NCBI GenBank assembly: GCA_029856155.1
Contig: JAHQWL010000023.1
Span: 124,001 to 188,000, forward strand
Length of the DNA: 64,000 nt
Origin: Promethearchaeia archaeon
GTDB taxonomy: Archaea > Asgardarchaeota > Lokiarchaeia > Sigyniarchaeales > SOKP01
Reading direction: 5' to 3'
Each line of letters opens with the position of its first letter. The first letter of the stretch is position 1. A program made the position numbers and the translations under genes. Shown piece after piece: positions 37,712 through 46,836 of this stretch. The notes under the pieces were generated by a model, which saw only the letters and a program-made list of their open reading frames with translations, was not told where the DNA came from and searched no databases.

Positions 37712-38533
37712 TTACCTTCCTATAAACGTTGGATCCCTTTTTTCTTTTAAAGCTCTTAAAGATTCTCCAAAATCTTTAGATTGAATTGTTTTGGTCCACA
37801 TTTTGTTTTCTAAATCTAATTGTTTTTCTAAAATATCCCTAAAATAGGTATGGATTGATTTTTTCATTAATTTAATTGAAAGAGATGGACCCTTAGGGGG
37901 AATAAGCCTTAAAGCTTGATCTCTTGCATATGACATTAATTCTTCTTTCGGTAATACTTTATTAACGAGCCCTAATCTTTCCGCGTCTTGTGCTGTCAAC
38001 CGATCACCAAAATAAAATAGTTCTTTGGCTTTATGTATGCCTATCATGAAAGGTAAAAGAACTGAAGTGGCAAAATCAGGCATAACAGCTCTTTTTATAA
38101 AAAATAACGCCCACCATGCGTCCTCAGCCATATAGACTAAATCTGAACAAATTACAGGAAGTGTAAATCCACCACCTACAGCAAAACCATTAATCACAGA
38201 TATAACTGGTTTTGGAAAATCCCAAAATTTGAGACACAACCTTTTCGATGCCATATCTCTTAAATTGATCTCTTCTATATATTGTTCAGGTATATCTTTC
38301 AACATCTCTTCTGAAAAATAACCTCCTGAAGAAAAAGCTCCTGCTTCTTCGCACCCCGTTAATATTAATACTTTAACATCTTTATCCTTTTCAGCATGAT
38401 CCACGGCATACCAAAGTTCTAAAAGACCTAATGGAGAGAGAGCATTCTTTTTTGCTGGCCAGTTTAATATAACTGTTAATATTCCGTTTTCTTCTTTTTG
38501 ATATTTAATTTGCTTAAATTCTTCAACTAACAT
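37712..38533 (-). CDS. crotonase-fold protein lacking both catalytic glutamates
   Basis: This 273-residue protein (ATG at 38533; an upstream start at 38557 is possible) has the crotonase framework: ILNWPAKKNALSP, the oxyanion loop AFSSGGYFSE and VINGFAVGGGFTLPVICSD. The positions of rat hydratase E144 and E164 are Thr and Phe by eye alignment, so hydratase chemistry is unlikely. It diverges from the sirtuin gene across 94 bp and ends 279 bp from the GTPase gene. Substrate unknown, but a CoA thioester is expected. Confidence 0.83.
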   Translation of the reverse strand: MLVEEFKQIKYQKEENGILTVILNWPAKKNALSPLGLLELWYAVDHAEKDKDVKVLILTGCEEAGAFSSGGYFSEEMLKDIPEQYIEEINLRDMASKRLCLKFWDFPKPVISVINGFAVGGGFTLPVICSDLVYMAEDAWWALFFIKRAVMPDFATSVLLPFMIGIHKAKELFYFGDRLTAQDAERLGLVNKVLPKEELMSYARDQALRLIPPKGPSLSIKLMKKSIHTYFRDILEKQLDLENKMWTKTIQSKDFGESLRALKEKRDPTFIGR

Positions 38534-38627
38534 TAATACAATAAAATCAAAAGACAATAAAACATTTTATAAAGAAATTTAATCGTAATCTTTTTTTAAC
38601 TTATAGCCTCAAAAATATTAATAGACG

Positions 38628-39404
38628 ATGTTATTAGTAGAAAAAATTGAAAAATTAGCAAACTTAATCCTTGACTCAAATAATATAGTAGCATTGACAG
38701 GAGCGGGGATGTCCACTGAAAGTGGAATTGCAGATTTTCGGTCGCCGGGAACTGGTTTATGGGAAAAAGTAGATCCTTATGAATTTGCTTCGATTCATTC
38801 TTATGTAGCTAATCCGAATAAAAATTTGGAATTTATGTTAGAGACCGGAAAAGCAATTTTTAGAGCAAGACCAAATAAAGGGCATAAAGCTTTAACTAGG
38901 CTTCAAAAATTAGGAAAATTAAAAGGAGTTCTTACTCAGAATATTGATAGATTACACCATAAAGCAAGAACGAAAAACATTGTAGAATTACATGGAAATG
39001 CATATGAAGCAAAATGTATGACTTGTGGACATGTTTATGAAATAACAGTTATGGTTAATCAAGTTATGAAAGGAAATTATTCGCCTTCTTGTGAAAAATG
39101 CAGAGGAATGTTAAAACCAAATGCAATTTTTTTCGGGGAACCACTTGAGTCAAAAACACTCGAAGCCGCAGATAAAATGATTGTAGATTGTGACTTATTA
39201 TTGGTGCTTGGAAGTAGCTTGGTTGTATATCCTGTTGCTTTTTATCCACAAAAAATTCTTTCATTTGGCGCAAAATTAGCAATTATCAATATTCAAGAAA
39301 CTGATATGGATGCAGCTGCTGAGGTTGTCATCCATGAAAAAATAGGGGACATATTCCCAGAAGTAGTTAAAATTGTAGAAAATCAAATAATAAAAAACAA
39401 ATAA
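38628..39404 (+). CDS. Sir2-family NAD-dependent protein deacylase
   Basis: This 258-residue protein has all sirtuin motifs: GAGMSTESGIADFRS (NAD binding), TQNIDRLH, catalytic H122 in ELHGNAYEAKC, a four-cysteine zinc site (C130, C133, C155, C158) and GSSLVVYP. It removes acyl groups from lysines, consuming NAD. It converges on a pair of acyl-CoA synthetases, a protein class commonly controlled by lysine acylation and sirtuins in bacteria, so these are plausible targets. Confidence 0.93.
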   Translation: MLLVEKIEKLANLILDSNNIVALTGAGMSTESGIADFRSPGTGLWEKVDPYEFASIHSYVANPNKNLEFMLETGKAIFRARPNKGHKALTRLQKLGKLKGVLTQNIDRLHHKARTKNIVELHGNAYEAKCMTCGHVYEITVMVNQVMKGNYSPSCEKCRGMLKPNAIFFGEPLESKTLEAADKMIVDCDLLLVLGSSLVVYPVAFYPQKILSFGAKLAIINIQETDMDAAAEVVIHEKIGDIFPEVVKIVENQIIKNK

Positions 39405-39432
39405 AATAAGAAAAAAATAATTAATTAAAATA

Positions 39433-41148
39433 TTAGCCAGATCTTAAAACTTTTTTATCAATTTTTCCAATAACGGTAAGCGGAAGCTCTTCTGAAAATT
39501 GAATTAACTTTGGAACTTCATATGGCGCTAAGTTGGCTTTTGAAAATTTTAATATATCGTCCTTTAATGCGTCCTTATTTCCATCGAATTCAAAATCTGA
39601 GTTAATTTGGATAAATGCTTTAACGATTTCAGATCCAGGTCTATCAGGGTTAGGGATTCCAATTAATGCGACCATCCCAATTGCCGGATGTTTTGCTAAT
39701 GTATCTTCAACTTTTGCTGAAAAAACCTTAAAACCTCCAACAATAATCATGTCTTTTGTACGATCAACAATTCGAATATAACCATCTTCATCCATTATAC
39801 CAACATCACCAGTGTGCATATATCCGTCTTTATCTATAGCTTTAGTAGTTTCTTCTGGTTTATTATAATAACCTCGCATAACTAATGGACCATTTACGCA
39901 AATTTCTCCGGGTTCTCCTAATGGAACTACTTCATTGGTTTCAGGATTAACGATCTTTAAATCTACATTTAAGATTGGCAGACCTACTGTACCCAGTTTT
40001 TTCTTACCAATGGAAGGATTCATTGTAGCCACCGGGCTCAGTTCAGTCATTCCATAAAGTTCTAACAGTTTACCTTTACCTACTATGCTTTCCAAAGCTT
40101 CTTGAGATTCTTTTGGAAATGGAGCAGCTGCGGAGATACACAATCTTAAATTTGAATGATCTAATCTTTTAAATTTGCGAAAATTGATTAAAATTTGATA
40201 TAAGGAAGGTACATTTACTAGCATGGTTGGTTTATACTTCTTCATTTCATTACAAATATGGAGTGCATCACGAGGATTAGCAATAATAATTTGACTCATT
40301 CCATTAAAAAGAGCACCTTGACACACTGTTAAACCAGCAATATGGAATATAGGAAATCCTGATAATAAAACTCCCTTTCCTTGTTCCCATTGAAGCCAGG
40401 CAATAATACCTTTCATATTTGAAACATAATTTCTATGACTTAACATTGCACCTTTAGGTGGACCTGTTGTGCCGCCAGTATATTGAATCCAACCAATATC
40501 ATCGGGGGATATATCAACTTTAGGTAAATCAGCAGAAAATTTAGTTAATACATCATCTTGGAAATTATAAACAGTTTTTCCCTCTAATGGAGTGACTTCA
40601 CCAGAAGGGATTTCCTGAACGGCTTTAATTTTTGCTTGATCTTCTTTAGAAAATGAACCGATTACGCTAGTTGCTACTACAACTTTCAGCTGTGGTAATT
40701 TATCAGCAATTTTTGTCAACCTATGTTGAAAAATAGCATCTAGAGTGACTAAAGCAACATTTTTACCTCCTTTTCCAAGATCATCCAATTGGTAATGCAT
40801 TTGAACATCAGACATTAAAGGGCTGACTCCTGAAACAATACATCCCGCTTTAAGTGTACCTAAAACAGAATATACATATTCAGGAATATTTGCTAAATTA
40901 ATTCCAACTGCATCTCCTTTTTGAAATCCATTTTCAATCAACATATTAGCAAATTGATTAGAATATCTATCTACCTCACCAAAACTGATTTCTAATCCCT
41001 GATAAGCAAGTGCCATTTTATCAGAAAATTTTTCAAATATTATTCTTATCATTTCTGGATAAGTAGTTTCAAAATCTTTTGGAGGAATGTCTTCCAAACC
41101 AGAATCCCATTTAGCCTTCCAAAAGCGACTTTCGTATGGATTTGACAT
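39433..41148 (-). CDS. AMP-forming acyl-CoA synthetase
   Basis: From the ATG at 41148, chosen by alignment with the neighbouring paralogue (MSNPYESRFWKAKWDS against MSKNYKDKHWKANWDS), the protein is 571 residues. It has the ATP motif YTGGTTGPPKGA, LYGMTELSP, the HTGDVGIMDEDGYIRIVDR hinge and the catalytic lysine in LTVIGKIDKK near the end. It activates a carboxylic acid to acyl-AMP and then acyl-CoA. The chain length preference is not visible. It is a tandem duplicate of the next gene. Confidence 0.93.
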   Translation of the reverse strand: MSNPYESRFWKAKWDSGLEDIPPKDFETTYPEMIRIIFEKFSDKMALAYQGLEISFGEVDRYSNQFANMLIENGFQKGDAVGINLANIPEYVYSVLGTLKAGCIVSGVSPLMSDVQMHYQLDDLGKGGKNVALVTLDAIFQHRLTKIADKLPQLKVVVATSVIGSFSKEDQAKIKAVQEIPSGEVTPLEGKTVYNFQDDVLTKFSADLPKVDISPDDIGWIQYTGGTTGPPKGAMLSHRNYVSNMKGIIAWLQWEQGKGVLLSGFPIFHIAGLTVCQGALFNGMSQIIIANPRDALHICNEMKKYKPTMLVNVPSLYQILINFRKFKRLDHSNLRLCISAAAPFPKESQEALESIVGKGKLLELYGMTELSPVATMNPSIGKKKLGTVGLPILNVDLKIVNPETNEVVPLGEPGEICVNGPLVMRGYYNKPEETTKAIDKDGYMHTGDVGIMDEDGYIRIVDRTKDMIIVGGFKVFSAKVEDTLAKHPAIGMVALIGIPNPDRPGSEIVKAFIQINSDFEFDGNKDALKDDILKFSKANLAPYEVPKLIQFSEELPLTVIGKIDKKVLRSG

Positions 41149-41412
41149 TTTTTTATTCACATTTTCCTTTTGTTTAATACAATTCAAAATCGAATTGTGA
41201 TATTAAATAAGCTACATTTTATTAAAAAAGTTTATTAAAATTAGCTTTTTTTTTCAATCTTAATAAAATTTTTAGAAAATCATTATAATATCTAGAGAAA
41301 AGAGAATATAGAAATTAACTTACAATAAAATTCAAAAATAATAGTAAAAAAAAATCGAAAAAAAAAAAAATAATTATCTCCTTAACGCTGAAACTTATTA
41401 CATTAATCTTGA

Positions 41413-43128
41413 TTACGATTTTCTCAATAACTTCTTGTCTACTTTTCCAACCACGGTTAGTGGGAGTTCATCAGTAAATTCAATGATTTTTGGAACTTCG
41501 TATGGTGAACAATTTTCTGTTGCAAATGCAATTATGTTTTCTTTTAATGCTTTTTCGTCTCCCTCGAATTCATAATCAGGTGCTATCTGTATTATAGCTT
41601 TTACAATTTCGGAACCGGGCCTATCTGGATTTGGAACGCCGATAGTAGCTACCATTTCAATAGCGGGATGCTTAGTTAAAGTATCTTCTAATTTTGCGGA
41701 AAATACCTTAAAACCTCCTACTATAATCATATCTTTGGTTCGATCAGCTATTCTTACATAGCCTTCTTCATCCATTATTCCAACATCTCCAGTATGCATG
41801 AATCCATCAGAATCAATAGCTTTTTTCGTTTCTTCTGGTTTATTATGGTAACCTTCCATAACCATTGGGCCTTTTACACAGATTTCTCCGGCTTCACCTA
41901 GAGGTACTTCACGACCAGTATCTGGATCCACTAACTTGAAATCAACATTTGGGAATGGTAAACCAATATGTCCTAATTTCTTCTTTCCCCTTGAAGGATT
42001 ACCCACTGTTAATGGTGAAGTTTCAGTCATTCCATAAAGTTCTATTATCTTTCCTTTACCAATAACATCTTCAAATATCTCTTGTGATTCTTTTGGAAAC
42101 GGAGCTGCAGCCGATATTGCATAGTTAATCATATCTTTATCAATTTTTTTGAATTTAGGGTTTTTTATAATCAGTTGATACAATGTAGGCACGTTTGCCA
42201 AGACTGTGGGCCTATATTTTAACATTTCTTTTATCATATGGTTAGTATCTCTTGGATTTGGGATTAAAATCTGACTCCAACCTAACATTATTACATTCGC
42301 GCAAGTAAATAATCCTGCTATATGGAAGAATGGAAATCCCGATAATCCAAAACCCGCTCCAAATTCCCAACTAAGCCAGTGCTGGAATATTTTTATATCA
42401 GCAACGAAATTTCTATGGCTCAGTTTTGCGCCTTTTGGAGGACCAGTTGTTCCTCCTGTATATTGAATAAATATAATATCATCTGGAGTTATTTTAACAT
42501 TAGGAAGTTCATCAGAATACTTTCCTTTAACATCTTTATGATATTCAAGCACAATTTTTCCTTCTAGCGGTGTCACTTTTCCTTTTGGGATTTTTCCTGC
42601 CAATTTTCCAAGCTTAGCTAACATTTTTGGCATAAAGCCACCCACGCTTGTAGTAATAATTAATTTTAATGATGGAAGCTTTGTATAAATTTTTGTAATA
42701 TGTCCCGCAAATATTGCATCCAAAGTGAGAAGTGCTACTTTTTTTCCTCCAGAACCTAAATCATTTAGTTGATATTGTATCTGAACGGTTGAGAGTAGTG
42801 GTGAAACACCAGAAACAATTATCCCGGTCTTCATTGCACCCAGAACTCCAATGATATATTCAGGAATATTAGCAACATTTACTCCTAAAACGTCCCCTTT
42901 TTTCATTCCATTTTCAATAAGCATATGAGCAAATTCATTAGATAACTTATCCAATTCTCCGTAAGAAATTTCCGTTCCATAAAAACCAAAAGCTAATTTA
43001 TCAGGAAGTTCTTCAAAAGTTCTCCGTATTGCTTCAGTGAAAGAGGTTTCGAACTCTTGGGGATTTAAATCTTTAACATGTGAATCCCAGTTTGCTTTCC
43101 AATGCTTATCTTTATAATTTTTTGACAT
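41413..43128 (-). CDS. AMP-forming acyl-CoA synthetase (tandem paralogue)
   Basis: This 571-residue protein closely parallels its neighbour over its whole length: YTGGTTGPPKGA, LYGMTETSPL, MHTGDVGIMDEEGYVRIADR and the catalytic-lysine end LTVVGKVDKK. The differing central parts suggest different substrates or expression. The two genes are separated by about 260 bp of A/T-rich sequence with poly-A/T runs, so each may have its own promoter. Confidence 0.93.
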   Translation of the reverse strand: MSKNYKDKHWKANWDSHVKDLNPQEFETSFTEAIRRTFEELPDKLAFGFYGTEISYGELDKLSNEFAHMLIENGMKKGDVLGVNVANIPEYIIGVLGAMKTGIIVSGVSPLLSTVQIQYQLNDLGSGGKKVALLTLDAIFAGHITKIYTKLPSLKLIITTSVGGFMPKMLAKLGKLAGKIPKGKVTPLEGKIVLEYHKDVKGKYSDELPNVKITPDDIIFIQYTGGTTGPPKGAKLSHRNFVADIKIFQHWLSWEFGAGFGLSGFPFFHIAGLFTCANVIMLGWSQILIPNPRDTNHMIKEMLKYRPTVLANVPTLYQLIIKNPKFKKIDKDMINYAISAAAPFPKESQEIFEDVIGKGKIIELYGMTETSPLTVGNPSRGKKKLGHIGLPFPNVDFKLVDPDTGREVPLGEAGEICVKGPMVMEGYHNKPEETKKAIDSDGFMHTGDVGIMDEEGYVRIADRTKDMIIVGGFKVFSAKLEDTLTKHPAIEMVATIGVPNPDRPGSEIVKAIIQIAPDYEFEGDEKALKENIIAFATENCSPYEVPKIIEFTDELPLTVVGKVDKKLLRKS

Positions 43129-43433
43129 TTCTATCCAATCCTTTTTTATTTTTAAAATTTTAAAATTATAAGATTCATATTATACATTACTAATTATAAA
43201 GTTTGATTTTAGTCATCCTCTATATTTCCAGATATGCATAAATGTACATATTCAATTTGTCGCCCACAAGATATATTCAAAAATTTAATATACTCTATTT
43301 TTACTTTTAATCTCCCCTCTCTGTCTCCATGAAACAATGTTTCTTTTAAAAGAACACTTTTTCTTGAAAACAGAAATGATATTACTATACTAAGGAGAAA
43401 TTGCATGTATTTTAGAAAATTGTCGGTGTATCT
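43129..43433. other. 305-bp intergenic region between divergent genes
   Basis: The left part holds TATA-like AT-rich sequence for the acyl-CoA synthetase (minus strand). The right end holds the TTAGAAAATTGT element before the RadA-like gene. A 65-codon frame on the minus strand here has no recognisable features and was not accepted. The middle (about 43200-43330) is less AT-rich than usual for this genome, but shows no clear RNA fold. Confidence 0.4.
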
Positions 43434-43434
43434 T
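43412..43434 (+). promoter_or_regulatory. shared upstream element, copy 1 (before the RadA/ImuA-like gene)
   Basis: TTAGAAAATTGT at 43412-43423, followed by GGTGTAT, resembles TTAGAAAATTTGT plus ATGTAT at 48067-48086, upstream of the small protein-PolB2 operon. Both lie 30-80 bp before starts of genes predicted to act together. It may be a promoter element or a shared damage-response operator. Confidence 0.35.
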
Positions 43435-44234
43435 TGTTTTATTTTGAAGAATCCTTATCCCATGTGATGACATTCGAAGAATCGTTACTCTCATATGACG
43501 ATGGATTTAAGGTGTTTAAAAGGAACAATCACTTACCACTCATTTCAAGCGGGGATAGCACACTAGACAAGTTGCTTTCTGGGGGATTTCACCGAGATTT
43601 AGTGTATTTGCTCTATGGAGATAAGAAACTAACGACTAATATTTTATTAACAACGGCGGTTATTGCCCAAAAAGCTTTTAATAATGGAGGTTTTGGAGAA
43701 AATATTAGGGTTGCCTTCATCGATGGAAACAATCGTTTTAACCCCTATAATGTAAGCAAGTTCGCGGTTTCACAGAATTTATCTCCTCGGAAAGTACTAG
43801 AAAACATTCTTATTTCACGAGCGTTTACTTGGGATCAAATGGTTGAAATTTTGGAGAACAGGCTTTCCATGCTTGAAGATGTGAAAGTTGTATTAATTTC
43901 AGGGATTACAACAATGTTTGAGGGCTATGAGAAACAGACTTTCGAAGATTTACTAAGAACAATAGATGGAATCAAACAAATACTCTGTAAGACAAAACCT
44001 CTCATTATTATAACGGCACCTTTACACGAACATTCCCTTTTCAGACCAAAGGGGGGAAAAATTCTATCGCATTTTGGAAATGTATTAGTGATGATAAATG
44101 ACGATGAAAGATTTAGCGAATATGTTTTAGTACAGCACCCTTACTTGCCTGAAAAAAGGTTGCGAAAGTGGAAAACCCGTGCACCCAAGAAAAAAGTGCC
44201 TTTAAAGAATGCGACGATAGATTACTGGTTTTAA
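43434..44234 (+). CDS. RadA/RecA-superfamily protein with degenerate Walker motifs (ImuA-like)
   Basis: This 266-residue protein follows archaeal RadA through its core: SGDSTLDKLLSGGFHRD (RadA: SGSKSLDKLLGGGI), FIDGNNRFNPYNV (RadA: WIDTENTFRPERI) and ISRAFTWDQM (RadA: VARAFNSNHQM). The Walker A position reads GDKKLTTN, without GKT, and Walker B reads VVLISGITTMF, without Asp. It should therefore not hydrolyse ATP and may serve as an adaptor. TTG at 43434 or ATG at 43467 may be the start. By analogy with bacterial ImuA and RecA-like partners of crenarchaeal PolB2, it may help a translesion polymerase. Confidence 0.8.
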   Translation: MFYFEESLSHVMTFEESLLSYDDGFKVFKRNNHLPLISSGDSTLDKLLSGGFHRDLVYLLYGDKKLTTNILLTTAVIAQKAFNNGGFGENIRVAFIDGNNRFNPYNVSKFAVSQNLSPRKVLENILISRAFTWDQMVEILENRLSMLEDVKVVLISGITTMFEGYEKQTFEDLLRTIDGIKQILCKTKPLIIITAPLHEHSLFRPKGGKILSHFGNVLVMINDDERFSEYVLVQHPYLPEKRLRKWKTRAPKKKVPLKNATIDYWF

Positions 44235-44239
44235 CTATA

Positions 44240-44653
44240 TCACCAAAAGGCTTTTTCAAATTTATCTATGGTGTCCTGTAAACTATCTTTAATATGATTT
44301 TCGAAATCAGCAAAGATACTTATATCATTATCCCAATTATTAAACATTTCTTTTGGATATAAAATAAAGAATTTATCTACAATCCTTTTAATTTCTTCAT
44401 TTACTTTTTTCTCCTTAGTTTTTTTCGAAGAATTTACAATAAATAATATTCCATGGTGTTTCGTAATAATATATTTTTTATCTTTTAGCTCAAAATTAGA
44501 TAAACCTCCTCTTTCTAATTCTTCTGCCAATAGATTCAACGCAGACATTAATGCTCCAAATAATTGTTCATCTACTTTTTTATCAAAAACACGGTGATAT
44601 AAGACAGCTCCAGCATCATTTAATATCCAAATATCTTGTATTACTTTTTCCAT
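44240..44653 (-). CDS. longin-like domain protein
   Basis: From the ATG at 44653 (GTGAT just upstream; GTG at 44662 also in frame) the protein is 137 residues. The pattern strand-strand-helix-strand-strand-helix (VIQDIWILND, GAVLYHRVF, DEQLFGALMSALNLLAEEL, KYIITKHH, GILFIVNSS, EIKRIVDKFFILYP) fits longin or related roadblock-like folds. These are expanded in Asgard archaea and pair with small GTPases. It converges on the RadA-like gene with 5 bp between stops. Fold assignment is by pattern only. Confidence 0.65.
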   Translation of the reverse strand: MEKVIQDIWILNDAGAVLYHRVFDKKVDEQLFGALMSALNLLAEELERGGLSNFELKDKKYIITKHHGILFIVNSSKKTKEKKVNEEIKRIVDKFFILYPKEMFNNWDNDISIFADFENHIKDSLQDTIDKFEKAFW

Positions 44654-44752
44654 AGAAATCACAATTCAATAAATACTCATTAACTTTAAAGTTAATTAAG
44701 AAAAAATAAATATAAAATATTTAATGTTTAGTTTTTAAAAAAGTAATATTTA

Positions 44753-45487
44753 TTATTCACTAGATTTTGGTCTAATATATCCATAATATGCTCCAAAAAT
44801 TCCGACTATGGCAGAAATCCACGCCAGATAATAAAATACGGTAAAACCAAGGCTACCTAAAAAGATAAATACTCTATCGACTGCAAAATTGAGAAATATC
44901 AACATAAAACTAAAGGACATAATTGCTAATGATAAAAATGCTTGTTTATAGGTTTTCTCATCTACTGCTCGATAAGATTCTATTGATCTTCTTAGAAATG
45001 GGGCGTAGACCATAACCATATATATAAAAACTATTAAGAACGCAATAATGTCTAATAATGTATTACCGTATTCATAGATGATTAAAACGTATACACAAGC
45101 AAATATTCCGTATACTATTGTGATATATTTTTGAAGGGCATTATATCCCTTTTCAAATACATTCACTTTTAATATATAGGATAAGAAAATAGCAACAGTC
45201 ACGAAGAATTCGCTTATTCTAAAATCAGTTATTATATTGTACATCCAAGCAATAATAGAACCATCTTGTACAACATTCAACTGTGAAACTACAAATACTT
45301 TTGATGTCCAAGAAAATAAAATTGCTAGAAAATAGTTTAGGAAAATTATTAAAAGCAACCGAGTGAGTTTATGACGCTTAATGAAGTACTTTTTTAATAT
45401 AAGTATTAGTAAAACACCAGCAAATATGATTATAAAAAGTTCAAAGATCATACCAATAAAATTTAGAAGAATAATTAATTCAACCAT
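44753..45487 (-). CDS. multi-pass membrane protein, unknown function
   Basis: ATG at 45487 is chosen because a TATA element (TTATATATTA on the minus strand) lies 28 bp upstream, giving a leaderless or near-leaderless start; an open frame continues to 45586. The 244-residue protein has about seven membrane helices and a short end, RPKSSE. The arrangement recalls the seven-helix sensor domains of some kinases, but no signalling domain follows. Function unknown. Confidence 0.6.
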   Translation of the reverse strand: MVELIILLNFIGMIFELFIIIFAGVLLILILKKYFIKRHKLTRLLLIIFLNYFLAILFSWTSKVFVVSQLNVVQDGSIIAWMYNIITDFRISEFFVTVAIFLSYILKVNVFEKGYNALQKYITIVYGIFACVYVLIIYEYGNTLLDIIAFLIVFIYMVMVYAPFLRRSIESYRAVDEKTYKQAFLSLAIMSFSFMLIFLNFAVDRVFIFLGSLGFTVFYYLAWISAIVGIFGAYYGYIRPKSSE

Positions 45488-45506
45488 AATAAATAAATAT
45501 GCACTC

Positions 45507-45523
45507 CATTTAATATATAAAGT
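45507..45523 (-). promoter_or_regulatory. TATA box of the membrane protein gene
   Basis: TTATATATTA on the minus strand is centred about 28 bp before the ATG at 45487. The distance is right for a leaderless transcript and was used to choose the start. Confidence 0.4.
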
Positions 45524-45683
45524 TTTATTTTTAGAAATACAGAATAGCTTTATTAATAAACTAAAATCCCGAGTGTTCCTTATCATTATATACCTTATAG
45601 CTTATCAAGTTAATAGTATCTGTTTTAAAATCGAAATTGTTCAATATTTAAATGTGAATAGCTTTTAAGTAATGTGAAATATT

Positions 45684-45692
45684 TTTATATAA
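45684..45692 (+). promoter_or_regulatory. TATA box of the zinc-ribbon/KAEE-repeat gene
   Basis: TTTATATAA lies about 40-47 bp before the ATG at 45731, which predicts a leader of about 15 nt. Confidence 0.4.
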
Positions 45693-45730
45693 TCTATTGA
45701 AAAAACGAATTTTCTTAGAAGTGAAGAATT

Positions 45731-46099
45731 ATGGACATGAAGGTTTTTAAAAAAACTTTTAAATTTATCTGCGGTGAATGTGGTAATTTTTCGACAACAC
45801 AAACGGAATATTGTGAGAAATGCGGAGCAAATGCTGTGAGGCAAGCAACACACGAAGATTATTCAAAACGTGAAAAAGAGGGGAAAGCCGGGATCGCTGA
45901 GAGGAGAACTAAGATGAGAGCTGAGGATAAAGCTGAGAAAGCAGAGGAGAAAGCAGAGGATAAAGCTGAGAAAGCAGAGAAAGCAGAGAAGAGAGCTGAG
46001 GAGAAAGCTGAGAAAGCAGAGAAGAGAGCTGAGGAGAAAGCTGAGAAAGCAGAGAAGAGAGCTGAGGAGAAAGCAGAGAAGAAAGCAGAAGAAACTTAG
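45731..46099 (+). CDS. zinc-ribbon protein with a KAEE repeat tail
   Basis: This 122-residue protein has an N-terminal zinc ribbon (C14, C17, C28, C31). Residues 62-120 are built almost only of Lys, Ala, Glu and Arg, with an 11-residue period (AEKRAEEKAEK). The tail should form a long, highly charged single helix or coiled coil. The zinc end may bind nucleic acid or a protein while the tail acts as a spacer. It has its own TATA box. Function unknown. Confidence 0.7.
   Translation: MDMKVFKKTFKFICGECGNFSTTQTEYCEKCGANAVRQATHEDYSKREKEGKAGIAERRTKMRAEDKAEKAEEKAEDKAEKAEKAEKRAEEKAEKAEKRAEEKAEKAEKRAEEKAEKKAEET
45918..46095 (+). repeat. 33-bp tandem coding repeat
   Basis: Units starting GCAGAGAAGAGAGCTGAGGA begin at 45983, 46016 and 46049 (period 33 bp, 11 codons), with the third shortened. 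They are preceded by looser copies. The array encodes the charged tail of the zinc-ribbon protein and is likely length-variable between strains. Confidence 0.85.
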
Positions 46100-46196
46100 T
46101 TATTTTGATATCGCATTTGAACTTATTTTTTGTATGATCTGTGATAGTTTAGATATTTTAAGAGGATTAATCATCTATAAATTTACTTAAAAAAAC

Positions 46197-46616
46197 CTAT
46201 TCTTCTTTTTCCTTTTTTTTATATAAATTAGGATCTTTTTTTTCAAGTATTAAACGATCACCACCATATCGAGCTTTTCTTCCATGATAGTAGAGTTTAG
46301 ATTTCTCATCACAGATTTTATTCCATTCCTCTAATCCTAACTTTTGTATCATAACAGAATTATACACTTTAGAATTATGAGGTTTAAAGATTTCAAAATT
46401 TACAATTGGTTGCAACATTTCGCAAGGGAAATCAGCACATTCATAGCAAAATTCGTATCCTTTACCCGTGACGCATTCATAAGTTTTACAATCTGGGAAC
46501 TTGAGAATTTGACCTTTTAAATCTCGACATCCTTTACAACCAAAAGAATCTACACCAGGGCATCTCTTACAATAAATTCCACAAGGAGCATGCCATTTTT
46601 TTAAATCTTCAGTCAT
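46197..46616 (-). CDS. cysteine-rich DUF3795-type protein
   Basis: This 139-residue protein has the DUF3795 layout: CGIYCKRCPG at the N-terminus, a run of spaced cysteines (GCKGC, C near 43, YECVTG, FCYECADFPCEML) and a basic C-terminal half (YYHGRKARYGG). The cysteines probably bind zinc or an Fe-S cluster. The family is widespread in anaerobes and of unknown function. The lysine/glutamate tail is low-complexity. Confidence 0.75.
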   Translation of the reverse strand: MTEDLKKWHAPCGIYCKRCPGVDSFGCKGCRDLKGQILKFPDCKTYECVTGKGYEFCYECADFPCEMLQPIVNFEIFKPHNSKVYNSVMIQKLGLEEWNKICDEKSKLYYHGRKARYGGDRLILEKKDPNLYKKKEKEE

Positions 46617-46731
46617 AAATAGTTCCTTTTCTAAGTAGATCTATCATTAGATTAAAGTGTAAAAGAATTATTTAATTTTGTCTTTAAAATGTGATTTAAT
46701 TTGTTTTCAAATTTCAGTTTTTATGAAAACA

Positions 46732-46829
46732 TTTATATAGGTAGTTTATTAATATATTCTTGGAGTTTCTAAACTTCAAATTATATGAAGAATTAAAAAA
46801 TAAAATAATTTCCTTCCAAATGAGGTGAT
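46732..46829 (+). promoter_or_regulatory. promoter and ribosome-binding site of the small zinc-ribbon gene
   Basis: A TATA element TTTATATAG at about 46732-46740 and a near-perfect Shine-Dalgarno GAGGTGAT at 46822-46829 lie before a GTG at 46837. The leader would be about 70 nt. Confidence 0.5.
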
Positions 46830-46836
46830 ATTAAAA

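Noticed and set aside
43209..43406. 65-codon minus-strand frame in the gap before the RadA-like gene
   Set aside because: No ribosome site, motif or plausible domain; the composition is that of a chance frame.
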